Program-made: the position numbers and the translations under genes
Notes under the pieces: generated by a model
Seen by the model: only the letters and a program-made list of their open reading frames with translations
Told to the model about the DNA's origin: nothing
Databases searched by the model: none
Assembly (NCBI RefSeq): GCF_000513275.1
Contig: NZ_CBVJ010000095.1
Span: 1-64,000, forward strand
DNA from: Paenibacillus gorillae
GTDB lineage: Bacteria > Bacillota > Bacilli > Paenibacillales > Paenibacillaceae
Direction: 5' to 3'
Length of the DNA: 64,000 bases
In this document: positions 25,958 through 35,325 of the stretch, piece after piece
How the letters are laid out: the number at the start of each line of letters is the position of its first letter
Numbering within the stretch: the first letter of the stretch is position 1

Positions 25958-28900
25958 CTATCTAACCCGATGAATTTGCAAGTAATCATAGACCGTTCCT
26001 GAAATCTCAACGTCCACCTGATCGTTCTTCACGATTCCGTTACTGTAATATACGGTGAATACAAATGTAATTGTCCCGTTCCTCAGCTTCTCAAAGGACT
26101 CCTCCCACAGCTCGCCTTTCCACCGTGTGCTAGACGCATTCTGACTGGTCAGGTCCAGTGCATAACGCAGCATTTTCACCTCAACCCGCTCGGCAAATGT
26201 ATCTGTTCCCGTATCAGTTGTCTCTGCCTCCAGCATAAACTTTTCTCCGGCCCAGAACATATGCGGCGGCCTAATCGAAGTATCATTCGGTGGCTTTGAG
26301 GCGTTGAAGGCTTGGCGATATTGCTCCCAAAGCGGCGTATGCTTGACGAAGCCTTTGAGCTTCAATTCGTATACGGTAAGCTTTTTCGTAATGACAACCG
26401 GCGGAGCCAAGTTATCACTTACGGTCAGCTTCATCGTCCACTCCCCTACATCGAGCATCCTGTAACTTGGCCCCGTATCCGCATATGGGTAACCCAGTAC
26501 ATAGGAAAATGTTTTTTTGACCCCTTTCGGACTCGTCAATTCATAAACAACATCCAGATCATCCCGATCAGGATCGTTCACGATAGAGTAGAACCGAACT
26601 GTATCGCCTTCAAAAACAGGATCAGGTGACCACTTAAAATCACCTGTTGGCGGGGAATTGGTCTTGAAATAAATATAAGCATACTGCCCTTCGTTTCCGG
26701 CCACATCATAATCAATCACCGTTAACCGGTACTCCTGCCCCGGCACCAGCCCTTTCACCTGATAGGAGTTCGTCGTCTTGGACAACGGCAGACTGTATTC
26801 CGGCGTACCGTCACCATTCAAATCAATGGCTGTAACTGAACGGTCCGGGTTGACCTTCTGCATATAAAAGATGCGGGCGGCATGCCCCGACGACGGCTGT
26901 GCATCGCGGAACGCATTCCATTTGACCGTAACGGAGGTTGGCTTAGTGTCCAGTTGCTCATCGACATCATCCGGCCGCACGGTATCGACAAAGAAATAAC
27001 CGTTAGCGCTATATGGCCCCCATAGATAGCCGTCGTTTGCTCTTGCCCGCCAATGATGCAGGCCTTCCTGCAATCCGGTAGACGGCTTATAGCTAGTGGC
27101 TGCTGTCAAAGCATTGGTATCGATGACTAGTGAGCCCGTTGAGTTGTAGAACACTTCATAATCAATGCTCGCAATCGGATGATTCTCCGGATCGGTAACG
27201 CGTACGCGCAGCTCTGGCCGGCTGTTATTCGTATAGACCGGTTCAGAAGCTTTAGGTCCGTTAAAACTTAAGAGCTGCGTAACGGGCGGCAAGTCCAGAA
27301 TGAAATAGACTGTATTGCTGGCATCCGACCATACGCCGTTAGAGTAAACGTAGCCGTGTATTTTGACAACGCGCCCTTCATCTATCGTTCCTATTGGCAC
27401 CTCGTAGGTCACATCATCCCCAATGCCCTGCGTGTAGAACGCTTGCTTGCCATTATCGACATAAGTGAAGATCAACCGGTATAGCTCTTGCGGATCATTC
27501 TCGTCATCCTTGTAAATCCATTTCACGGTCGGATCGGTGATGAGGACGGTCGGCTTCACCAGCGTTCCGTTCGGCACAGTAATGGTCATACGCGGCTTCG
27601 TCTGATTGACAGGCGGCAGCGCATCTTTGTACACGCGAGTCTCCCCCCAATAGCTCCATGCACCATGCAAGTCCTTAACCTGTTCTTGGACGATGAGCTC
27701 AACACCCGGCCTGCTGTAGAGCAGCCTTTCTCCCGTCGTCCACGTTGATTGATCCGCCCATCTTGTCCGGAAAATACGGTCTGCGAGCCGATCCGGCACG
27801 TCAGGATCATAGGACGTATCATTCGTCAGGTAATCGAGCGCTTCTCCTTCCGGATAGACGACGCCAGTGAATTTTACATTTGGCTGAGCAATTGGTCTTC
27901 GATGCACATAAAGATTTTTCGTTACCGGCGCAGAGAATAATTGATAGGAACTGAAGGGCGAAGGCAGCTTATCCTGTGCACGATACGTAATTTCGTACAG
28001 ACCCGGTTTATCCAAACTGTTCAAGGTTTGAGACAGCGTCCGCCCATTATACTGGCTAAATCCAAGCGGATTCGCAAAATAGTTCGGATCATGCTTGTAC
28101 GTCCACTCCTCCGCATTTTTCACATCGGCTTCCGGATCGTTGAACAGCTTCTTGTAGTCGATTTGCTCACCAACTAGTACGGCTTCGAACGTTTCTTCCG
28201 GAGTCGTTGTTCCGTAATTGGTCCTCTTTACAATACTGAATACTGCTTGCTGCTGACCAAGCGACATAATACCGGCTGACCCGCGAACAAACTTGCTGTC
28301 TGCAGCTTCGAGCTTTGTAACGCCATTGACGGATAACCGGATGGTTCCGGCGATCGCTTCCAGCTTGAATTTATAAGGCACACTCGATGCACGTACCATC
28401 GTCGTACTGCCGAGTTCTGTCTTGATACCATTTACGACTTTAAAAAGACTGAGCTTGCTTGGACTCCATTCCATGCTGTACATATTTTTTTCATCCTGGA
28501 TCTGAATGGCTGCCCCGATTGATTTGTCGTTATTCAGACCGCCTACGGCGACGTCGAATTCAAGCACCTGATTCCGCATCTTATCGTTTGGATCAAAGAG
28601 CAGCCCGCCCCAAGTTTCGCTATCAATTTCGACAGTGTTATCATCGACTAAGCGCGGCAGTTCGCCGGATGATTCACCTGTAAATGGAACGATAACTAGT
28701 GTTGCAATCTGCCCTACACTACCCGGTTGAAATTTCGTCATCGTTGCACTTAAATAAATAGATCCGTCAGGTGCTACCCTGCTAGCGCGATTAAAAGTTG
28801 TAGCCTGATAAAAATAGGTCACTCCATCAAAATAATCATGGTTGTAGTAATATTGATTCGTCTTCTCGCCCAAATAAGAAGTTACATCAGTTCCATTAGC

Positions 28901-29509
28901 TAGGGCAAAAAATGGCGTATAGTATTTACCGGAGTTATGACCTTTCTGCCATCTTATCCAGTTTTCCATTCGCACTAATTTACCGTTTGGTTGTTCAAAA
29001 GCTTGCAGGTACGCGTTAGCACCGTAAGACGATCTATTTATTTCGAACTCATTCGGCAGAGCCTCAGGCGGATCAGTCGGATCGTTAGACACGCCATGAT
29101 TTATAATTCCTATTCCTGCTATACGCACCCCCGTTTTTGTGAATAGGCCATATGCCGGGCTATAAACAGTTTCGTCTCGCCTTACAACAGGTTTTTGGTA
29201 AATAGTAGGAGATACATAAGGACCGCTTGCCGTATAGCTATCGGTCTGTGCTAAATGAAATTGATTGGTTGCATTGTTATAGATGAATAATCCGAAATAG
29301 TAAAGATACATATCACTAAATTGATTGTGGGAATTTACACCTGACATATAGACGTATTGACCATCATCCGAAACTGCAGGTGGGGATATTCCCCCTATCG
29401 GCCCTTGATAATTATTTTTAATGACGCCATTCGCATTTAAAGCGGTAAAGCCATTCATATACACTTGTTTGGAAAACATAACAGGGGCGTATTGGTAGGT
29501 GACAAACAC
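25958..29509 (-). CDS. giant surface protein, C-terminal part (third reading frame)
   Basis: Open frame of 1183 residues without its own signal peptide. It begins with the end of a propeller (PPAVSDDGQYVYMSGVN), then a LamG/jelly-roll-like segment (EIDSETWGGLLFDPNDKMRNQVLEFDVAVGG), Ig-like repeats, an FN3-like module (KPTSVTVKWNAFRDAQ) and a PKD-like module (GDFKWSPDPVFEGDTVRF). The reading frame stays coding upstream of the first start codon (NADNVRGIEVNDNGDV), and the preceding ORF stops at 29539, so this is the continuation of one gene broken by a one-base frameshift near 29545. An adhesion or wall-associated role is inferred from the modules and the SLH neighbour. Confidence 0.7.
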   Translation of the reverse strand: MFVTYQYAPVMFSKQVYMNGFTALNANGVIKNNYQGPIGGISPPAVSDDGQYVYMSGVNSHNQFSDMYLYYFGLFIYNNATNQFHLAQTDSYTASGPYVSPTIYQKPVVRRDETVYSPAYGLFTKTGVRIAGIGIINHGVSNDPTDPPEALPNEFEINRSSYGANAYLQAFEQPNGKLVRMENWIRWQKGHNSGKYYTPFFALANGTDVTSYLGEKTNQYYYNHDYFDGVTYFYQATTFNRASRVAPDGSIYLSATMTKFQPGSVGQIATLVIVPFTGESSGELPRLVDDNTVEIDSETWGGLLFDPNDKMRNQVLEFDVAVGGLNNDKSIGAAIQIQDEKNMYSMEWSPSKLSLFKVVNGIKTELGSTTMVRASSVPYKFKLEAIAGTIRLSVNGVTKLEAADSKFVRGSAGIMSLGQQQAVFSIVKRTNYGTTTPEETFEAVLVGEQIDYKKLFNDPEADVKNAEEWTYKHDPNYFANPLGFSQYNGRTLSQTLNSLDKPGLYEITYRAQDKLPSPFSSYQLFSAPVTKNLYVHRRPIAQPNVKFTGVVYPEGEALDYLTNDTSYDPDVPDRLADRIFRTRWADQSTWTTGERLLYSRPGVELIVQEQVKDLHGAWSYWGETRVYKDALPPVNQTKPRMTITVPNGTLVKPTVLITDPTVKWIYKDDENDPQELYRLIFTYVDNGKQAFYTQGIGDDVTYEVPIGTIDEGRVVKIHGYVYSNGVWSDASNTVYFILDLPPVTQLLSFNGPKASEPVYTNNSRPELRVRVTDPENHPIASIDYEVFYNSTGSLVIDTNALTAATSYKPSTGLQEGLHHWRARANDGYLWGPYSANGYFFVDTVRPDDVDEQLDTKPTSVTVKWNAFRDAQPSSGHAARIFYMQKVNPDRSVTAIDLNGDGTPEYSLPLSKTTNSYQVKGLVPGQEYRLTVIDYDVAGNEGQYAYIYFKTNSPPTGDFKWSPDPVFEGDTVRFYSIVNDPDRDDLDVVYELTSPKGVKKTFSYVLGYPYADTGPSYRMLDVGEWTMKLTVSDNLAPPVVITKKLTVYELKLKGFVKHTPLWEQYRQAFNASKPPNDTSIRPPHMFWAGEKFMLEAETTDTGTDTFAERVEVKMLRYALDLTSQNASSTRWKGELWEESFEKLRNGTITFVFTVYYSNGIVKNDQVDVEISGTVYDYLQIHRVR

Positions 29510-29538
29510 ATCACCATTATCATTTACTTCAATCCCTC

Positions 29539-31608
29539 TTACATTGTCAGCGTTAATTCTCGATCATCTTGATAAATGATAGTTGACCATAATAACGTTT
29601 TCTGTGTTAGCGAATATTTTATGAGATAAATCGAACGTCTTTGACTGTAGACATTACTTTCTTTTGTTGTAACGCCATAGGCCATATAAAGCGTTTTTTT
29701 ATCTTTGGAGAATTTGAATTGCATACCTGGCCCGCCCCAGCCGCCAGATACGCTTTTATCTTGGCCATGTACCATAAATTGCGGGTAGACGTCTAAAACT
29801 TGTCCATCGAGATTAAGTAAATAAAGATTGTTATCGAAATACGAATAAAATTTCTCGCCGCTGCTATCGTAATCGAGCAGGTTGGTGGAATATCTGCCAG
29901 GTATAAGATGTTCGGCCAGTTGTTTTCCTGTTCGTGCATCTACCTCGACAAGAGAACCATCGGACTCATCCTGATTATATGAATTGTACGAGCCTGTATA
30001 ATGCAAAATCATGCGATAGCCCGGATAAACTTGTGATGCTGTGCCGGGAATTGTCCATCCATACATCCCCATTGGTTTCGCTGGGATTTCCCAAAAAGGC
30101 TGCTTCTTTAAGTTGGCTGCTAGATTGTAGGGTTTATCAAAGCTGGCCCATACTGCATTTCGGGTCATTAGGCTGTTTCCATATACCTTCCAGCCAGCCT
30201 TATTTTCTGCCCCGCCGACATAAGGTCTCTTCAGCGTCCATGAGCGCAGAATGGATTCGGGCGAATAATTGAGAACTGGCACTGTGCTCTCTTCCCCTTG
30301 ATCCGGCTGCTGGGTAATGCCGTTCGCCGTAAAATCGACCTCCGGCGCCAGATTGATGATTTCGGTATGAGCAACATTGGATGTGCCCGTTAGTCCGTAA
30401 TCCTCAGCGACTGTAGCGCGATATTGCCGATGGCCCAAGGTAGTGTATCGCACATTAACGGATTCTTTGTACACACCGTTATAAATGACTTTCCATGCTT
30501 CATCTTCAAAATTGCCATTATTGTTCTGATCATAACGTTCTTCAACCGATAAGCGCGTGATCATGTCCCCGTCCGGACTTTGTGCATTAATAATTAACTG
30601 CAGATCCGACTTTCGAATACCTTTTTCCGAAGCAAAAATTTCAACAGTTGGCGGCTCATCCGGTACGACCTCCAGCGGATACGTCGTCCACTCGCTGGCG
30701 CGGCCCTCCGAGTCATACACCTTCCCTGCAAGCGTATAATTGCCAAGCTCCATGGGTGCAACAGCAGGATATGGAGCAACCGTATAATAAGCATCGTCGT
30801 TTTTCTTGTACTTCTTTTCCGACTTGCTGTGATCGATAGTGACACCTTTGGACGACAGCGGTGTATAGGAATTATTCAAATGATGCGGCGCTGGCAGCGG
30901 GCGTCCTTGAATCCATCTAGTAACGCCAGAGATAACAGCGACAGGCTTCGGATCGTTAACGTATAAAATAGCTGTGGCTGATTTCTCATCCCCGTATTCA
31001 TTAGTTGCTTTGATCACGGCTGTATACGCGCCGGGCTCATCAAATCTCAATTGAGGATATTGAAGGCCTTCTTTATCCATAATTTTAGGATCTAAATTGT
31101 CGCTGAACGTCCAAGTCCAGTCATTGAAGTTTTCTCCCATTGCATCCAGCGTTGAAGTTTCGCCAGTGAAGATGGAACCTGGGCTCCAATCCGCATTGAT
31201 TTTCATCACAGGCCTCGGTTTAGGTGTCGGCTCTGGTGTGCTTCCCGGACTAGGCTGCGGTGTCGCGCCCGGTCGAGTAATCACCGTTGAACACTCGATG
31301 ACATCCTCGGCGCTGCTCCCATCGGTGAAATAGATGACGGCGCGCATGACGTAGGTTTCGGTATAAGTATCGACGTCTATCATTTTTGCCTTTGGGATGT
31401 TGAAAGAGAACTTATAGGTCACTTTGTCCAAAGCGCCTAGCGTTTGTGTCTGGAGCTGAGTGCCGTCTGCAAGTCGGCCATACAGTTTCCATTCTTTCAC
31501 TCGGAGACTACCCTTTTGGGCAACTGCAGCTGTCAGTGTCGAAGTAGCAGCAATGTCCTTGTCTGCAAATTGGATAGTGGACGGGTCTGATGTGCAAGAG
31601 CAGTCCAC
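29539..31608 (-). CDS. giant surface protein, middle part (second reading frame)
   Basis: Open frame of 689 residues: a beta domain, a Pro-rich linker (PQPSPGSTPEPTPKPRP), a PKD-like module (MKINADWSPGSIFTGETSTLDA...WTWTFSD), Ig-like repeats and the first blades of a propeller. The coding sense continues upstream of the first ATG (TKDKPLV before DCSCTSDP) to the A-run at 31631-31638, where it joins the preceding frame by a -1 shift. It lacks a signal peptide, so it cannot be exported unless joined to the upstream part. Read as a fragment of one protein of about 2,200 residues. Confidence 0.7.
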   Translation of the reverse strand: MDCSCTSDPSTIQFADKDIAATSTLTAAVAQKGSLRVKEWKLYGRLADGTQLQTQTLGALDKVTYKFSFNIPKAKMIDVDTYTETYVMRAVIYFTDGSSAEDVIECSTVITRPGATPQPSPGSTPEPTPKPRPVMKINADWSPGSIFTGETSTLDAMGENFNDWTWTFSDNLDPKIMDKEGLQYPQLRFDEPGAYTAVIKATNEYGDEKSATAILYVNDPKPVAVISGVTRWIQGRPLPAPHHLNNSYTPLSSKGVTIDHSKSEKKYKKNDDAYYTVAPYPAVAPMELGNYTLAGKVYDSEGRASEWTTYPLEVVPDEPPTVEIFASEKGIRKSDLQLIINAQSPDGDMITRLSVEERYDQNNNGNFEDEAWKVIYNGVYKESVNVRYTTLGHRQYRATVAEDYGLTGTSNVAHTEIINLAPEVDFTANGITQQPDQGEESTVPVLNYSPESILRSWTLKRPYVGGAENKAGWKVYGNSLMTRNAVWASFDKPYNLAANLKKQPFWEIPAKPMGMYGWTIPGTASQVYPGYRMILHYTGSYNSYNQDESDGSLVEVDARTGKQLAEHLIPGRYSTNLLDYDSSGEKFYSYFDNNLYLLNLDGQVLDVYPQFMVHGQDKSVSGGWGGPGMQFKFSKDKKTLYMAYGVTTKESNVYSQRRSIYLIKYSLTQKTLLWSTIIYQDDRELTLTM

Positions 31609-32615
31609 GAGAGGCTTGTCCTTTGTTGGTTTTTTTTATACGTAACACGAACTTCGCCTTCATATAAGTAGGTATTTGCTACCCAACCTGTTGTAGTTTG
31701 AAGATCATAAGATATTGCAATTGCATTACCGCTACAGCCTACACAATCATAGGGATACCAGTTTGTATTACTTTTATTAACTGGTACCGCTACTGACAAT
31801 TTCCCCTTACCACTTGTTCCAGGCCCAAGAGTCAAAACCTTATGTTTTGATCCTCGTACCGGAACCGCACTTGTTATCTTTACTGAATCATCAATAACAG
31901 CATTTTTATAAATGTATTCTGTCTTTCCAAGTCCTTCAAAAGTAAAAGTATCGGGACTCGCTAGTCCATCGTTAATTTCAATGGCATAACCATCAACCTT
32001 AGTCCCATCTAGTGATTGTCCAGTAGCTCTTACTTTATTATCGATAGTTTTACCTGTGTTATCTTTCGTGGGTAAGTCTCCAGTACAAACTGTTAATCCA
32101 TTTACCCAACAACTATCCGACAATCCAGGGGTAACATAATATGTCCCCCCTCCTTTACTTCCTTGAACAATCCATTCCTTGCCATTAGAGCGTCGGTTTA
32201 CAACATAATACATCTCAGAGTTTTTTCCATTTGCAGTTGTTAGGATTTTCGTACCCTTAACAGTAAGCAAGGTTAATTTCTTATCATTCAAAACAAAGTT
32301 ACTAGAAGAGCTATTAGCTGTAGCGCTACTTTGGTTAACAAGCTTTATATCGCCACTACTATTAGTCATCATCCATAATTGAAAAGAAGCAATAGAATAT
32401 CCATCTGGAATATTAAGATTCACACTAATATTTGAAAGAGTTGAGCTAAAGTTAAATCTCTGGCTAGCTAAAAAGGATAATTTTTCGGTTCTAACGATAT
32501 TCTCATCTGCGCCAGCTGCACTAACCGGATACATAGGGAGTAATGAACTTAAAACCATTACTAGTAACATAAAATGTGTAATGAATTTTTTAAATGCTAT
32601 CTTTTTATATACCAT
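31533..32615 (-). CDS. giant surface protein, N-terminal part with signal peptide (first reading frame)
   Basis: Open frame of 360 residues beginning with a signal peptide (KKIAFKKFITHFMLLVMVLSSLLPMYPVSAAG). It has beta-rich sequence with four or so Cys (SCWVNGLTVCTG; YPYDCVGCSG) and ends soon after YLYEGEVRVTYKK; the remaining 28 residues look like out-of-frame sequence overlapping the next ORF. Its ATG lies inside the end of the SLH gene (19-bp overlap), so the two are coupled. Probably the true N terminus of the giant protein. Confidence 0.72.
   Translation of the reverse strand: MVYKKIAFKKFITHFMLLVMVLSSLLPMYPVSAAGADENIVRTEKLSFLASQRFNFSSTLSNISVNLNIPDGYSIASFQLWMMTNSSGDIKLVNQSSATANSSSSNFVLNDKKLTLLTVKGTKILTTANGKNSEMYYVVNRRSNGKEWIVQGSKGGGTYYVTPGLSDSCWVNGLTVCTGDLPTKDNTGKTIDNKVRATGQSLDGTKVDGYAIEINDGLASPDTFTFEGLGKTEYIYKNAVIDDSVKITSAVPVRGSKHKVLTLGPGTSGKGKLSVAVPVNKSNTNWYPYDCVGCSGNAIAISYDLQTTTGWVANTYLYEGEVRVTYKKNQQRTSLSWTALAHQTRPLSNLQTRTLLLLRH
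31631..31638 (-). other. slippery A-run at the junction of two frames
   Basis: Eight A residues on the minus strand, within TATAAAAAAAACC. Read in the first frame it contains A AAA AAC, the classic -1 slippery heptamer; a -1 slip here leads exactly into the second frame (PTKDKPLVDCS). A one-A deletion in the genome or in the assembly would look the same. Confidence 0.6.
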
Positions 32616-33814
32616 CCATCTTTCACATCCGTTAAGTAGATTTGTGATGCGCTATTTAGGCTACCATCAAATTTTTCCAAATGAATTGGTAACCCTTTAT
32701 ATTTTTTAATTTGATCACGCACAAAATCTTTGTAAACATACTCGAATCGGAAGTTGTGACCTGTATTGCCTACACTATCTGTTTTCAAAAATGCTCTGTT
32801 ATTGAATAAGCCTGGTCTTTCAATAAGCTTATAATCAAGGTAATTAAAGTTATCTGCTAAATAAAAACCGCCGGAATTATCCTCTGTAAACATGTAAAAA
32901 CTATTATGAATTAGCTTCCCCATTCCACTATCAGTCTTCAAGACTTTTCCGATTAGTTTGTATGCAAAAACGTAACCTTTTGCACCTGTTTCTTCTTTGT
33001 CATCTTTTCCATAGAAGCTTGCGCCTTTTAGATACTCTGAATAAAATCCGCTTTTGTCAGCAGGATCAAGGACTATTAACTGATCGATTGTCACATTATA
33101 TTTGGCGTTAATGTTAACAGAATACGGAAACTTCACCAAATCATCCTGATCGAACATCGTGATCATATTATGCCTATGCCAAGCAATTTCCACAGCACTC
33201 GATGCGCCTTGATCGACTGCCAACTTCTCGCCCTTTTCAAGCTTCAGCAATCTCGTAACTAGCACGGCGGCCTGCGCGCGCGTCGTCGTACCATTAGGCT
33301 CGATTGTTTCTGCCTTTGCGCCAGTACGTGACAATAAACCTGCATTGACTGCTCTGAACAACAGCTCGTCATTCGAAAGCTTTTTGCCCCGGTAGTCTGC
33401 TTTTGCTACACGCATAGAGAGCTTCGCCAATTCCAAGCGGGTAGCCGGCTTATTCATATCGCCAGAAAAATCTCCAGCCGCATAAACCTTGGCATCAGTC
33501 AAAGCCGTTTGAAAAGGCGTGTACCATGGTTTTCCGACCGTTGCGGAGCCTACTTCAATATGTGCCGTCAAAGCCATCACTTTGAGCATCTCAGCCCTCG
33601 TAATCGTTCCCTCTGGTTTAAACGTACCATCAGGATAACCATTAATGATGCCGGCTTGTGCAGCAATATTAATTGAGGATTGTGCCCAGTGGCCCGCTAC
33701 GTCTTTGAAGCTTGGCGCTGCCGCCTCCACCCGGGCTTCCCGAGTGAAACTAGTCGTCATCAACAGCCCTACAATCACAACTAAGCTTAACAAACTGATC
33801 CATACTTTTTTCAT
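32597..33814 (-). CDS. S-layer homology (SLH) domain protein
   Basis: Exported protein of 405 residues. Signal peptide (MKKVWISLLSLVVIVGLLMTT) followed by three SLH repeats (FKDVAGHWAQSSINIAAQAGIINGYPDGTFKPEGTITRAEM; a second around YAAGDFSGDMNKPATRLELAKL; a third ending GTTTRAQAAVLVTRLL), which bind pyruvylated wall polymer. The C-terminal 190 residues are an unrecognised domain. RBS GAGGG. It overlaps the start of the giant surface protein, suggesting that it serves as its wall anchor or partner. Confidence 0.88.
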   Translation of the reverse strand: MKKVWISLLSLVVIVGLLMTTSFTREARVEAAAPSFKDVAGHWAQSSINIAAQAGIINGYPDGTFKPEGTITRAEMLKVMALTAHIEVGSATVGKPWYTPFQTALTDAKVYAAGDFSGDMNKPATRLELAKLSMRVAKADYRGKKLSNDELLFRAVNAGLLSRTGAKAETIEPNGTTTRAQAAVLVTRLLKLEKGEKLAVDQGASSAVEIAWHRHNMITMFDQDDLVKFPYSVNINAKYNVTIDQLIVLDPADKSGFYSEYLKGASFYGKDDKEETGAKGYVFAYKLIGKVLKTDSGMGKLIHNSFYMFTEDNSGGFYLADNFNYLDYKLIERPGLFNNRAFLKTDSVGNTGHNFRFEYVYKDFVRDQIKKYKGLPIHLEKFDGSLNSASQIYLTDVKDGWYIKR

Positions 33815-33871
33815 AGAAAAATCCCTCTTTCATCGTTGTTTATCGTTAATCATTTATTATCGGATAACAAA

Positions 33872-33913
33872 AAAAGCACGCAAAAAAACCGATTAGGCTT
33901 TTAGCGTGCTTCG
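33872..33913 (-). terminator. terminator or attenuator upstream of the SLH gene
   Basis: On the minus strand AAGCACGC pairs with GCGTGCTT, followed by TTTTT; an inner AGCC...GGTT pairing is possible. It lies about 60-100 bp before the SLH start, so it either ends the decayed gene upstream or attenuates the SLH transcript. No riboswitch aptamer is recognised. Confidence 0.55.
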
Positions 33914-33967
33914 CTACTAAATTATTTACATATTACCTTATTTTTTCATTTATTGTCAATTGCAAAT

Positions 33968-34569
33968 CTATCAGCTTTTAATATAAATCATGTTGCCCGT
34001 TTTTGCTGCTACACCTTCAGCCAGTATTCGCTGCAATCCCCCTCGCAGCACCGACTGGTGCTCCGCTTCCGTTATCGCATACCCGTTCATCGACTTGCAT
34101 CGCATTGCGGTGAACGGGTACAAACTTTGGCGTCTCCAGCGGCACGCCAGCCTCCATCAGCTCAATAACAGCAAGCAGCAGCTTCGCCTGCTTTGCTTTC
34201 TCCTTCAATACAAAACGATGGTGCGGATGGTCGAAGCGCTGCCGCTCCCTGCTCTTTTGACGATTTCCGCATCTGACAAACCTGCTGCAAATCACGGAAC
34301 AGATCTTTCTGCAGATCAGTCAGCCCATTCGTTTTTTTATCCAGTCCAAGCAAGTAACCGAGCATGGAGCCGTGCACGGACTCAACATGATACGAAGCAT
34401 ATCTGCGGGCATCATACCATTTGTCCTCTTCTGGCAGCCGGAATACCTGCCCCTCCTCGAATTGCTCGCCTCAGATCAGACAGCGGCTATATCCCTTTTT
34501 CCTCGCAATAGGCATACCCTTTCTTAATTCCTCCAAACTGAAGGTCCAAAACAGCTCTGTCATCTCCAT
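33968..34569 (-). pseudogene. decayed regulator with DUF2087-type N-terminal region
   Basis: Read across frames on the minus strand the region gives a continuous family pattern: MTELFWTFSLEELRKGY, then a zinc-ribbon-like segment broken by TGA, then DKWYDARRYASYHVESVHGS, MLGYLLGLDKKTNGLTDLQ, an HTH-like piece ending STIRTHRFVLKEKAKQ, and LLLAVIELMEAG. This order is that of the Bacillus regulators whose C terminus is DUF2087. At least one stop and two frameshifts break it, and the C-terminal DUF2087 domain itself is missing. Confidence 0.6.
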
Positions 34570-34649
34570 AAAACAAACACCTCATCACTTTGTCTATTTA
34601 AAATATAAACAACATATACTTTCGTTTGTTGATTTCAATAAAAATAAAA

Positions 34650-34684
34650 ACCCTCTGTCTCCAGCTAGGCTGGAGGAGAGGGTT
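34650..34684. terminator. intrinsic terminator overlapping the end of the membrane protein gene
   Basis: AACCCTCTGTCTCCAGC pairs with GCTGGAGGAGAGGGTT around TAG, followed on the minus strand by TTTTATTTTT. The last codons of the minus-strand gene lie within the stem. Confidence 0.8.
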
Positions 34685-35291
34685 TTAGCAATTCCACGAC
34701 GTTAACCGCGTAATCGCGTGATTTATTTTTTTCGTCAAACTGGATCACAAGCTGTTTCCGAAACACCGAGTCCTCGGTCTCTCGTACAACTCCCATGTAA
34801 TAAATAAACCGTTCGCCTTCTTGATAATCGTAAGGATCATGCGGCGCACCTAGAAGGTCAACGACCTTCATACGATCAATGCCGATTAGCTCTCTCTTTT
34901 TAAGCAGATCGCTTAGCATTATCTCGCGGTGCTCCACTTCACTAACCCAGCGATTGTAGGTATACTGCGTATCTTTGTCATTTTCGTACAGTATGGCTAC
35001 AGAATAAAGCGGAATGACAGAAATCCATACGATTAACAAGGCTAGCTCTATTTTAGTTGCGCGAATTGCCGCTTTTCTATAATTAAATACAATAAGACCG
35101 AGAGTGAAGATTAGCCAAGGAAGCAGAACAATACCAATCGCATACCATTCTAATGTTATGTGACTGCGCTCAAACCATTTGTAAATAACAAGCTTATATA
35201 GAAGCCAGAAGGTTGTCAATGATACAATCAATACTACGACAACAAGGGTACTTTCCTTCGCAGGAGCCTTCTTTTCCAATCCGCCTGCCAC
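34665..35291 (-). CDS. hypothetical membrane protein
   Basis: Protein of 208 residues. Three hydrophobic helices (TLVVVVLIVSLTTFWLLYKLVIY; WYAIGIVLLPWLIFTLGLIVF; IELALLIVWISVIPLYSVAI) and a soluble C-terminal half of about 95 residues. The end of that half (RMKVVDLLGAPHDPYDYQEGERFIYYMG) has the look of a BamE/SmpA-like fold, which is inference. The start is GTG, seven bases from GGGGGACGAGG. It follows the MFS gene by 34 bp on the same strand. Confidence 0.7.
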   Translation of the reverse strand: MAGGLEKKAPAKESTLVVVVLIVSLTTFWLLYKLVIYKWFERSHITLEWYAIGIVLLPWLIFTLGLIVFNYRKAAIRATKIELALLIVWISVIPLYSVAILYENDKDTQYTYNRWVSEVEHREIMLSDLLKKRELIGIDRMKVVDLLGAPHDPYDYQEGERFIYYMGVVRETEDSVFRKQLVIQFDEKNKSRDYAVNVVELLKPSPPA

Positions 35292-35325
35292 TCCTCGTCC
35301 CCCTTCTCATTGCTCTTCTATACCA

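Noticed and set aside
33872-33913. Cyclic-di-GMP or other riboswitch before the SLH gene
   Set aside because: GCACGC words are suggestive but no aptamer core was found; only a terminator-like stem is supported.
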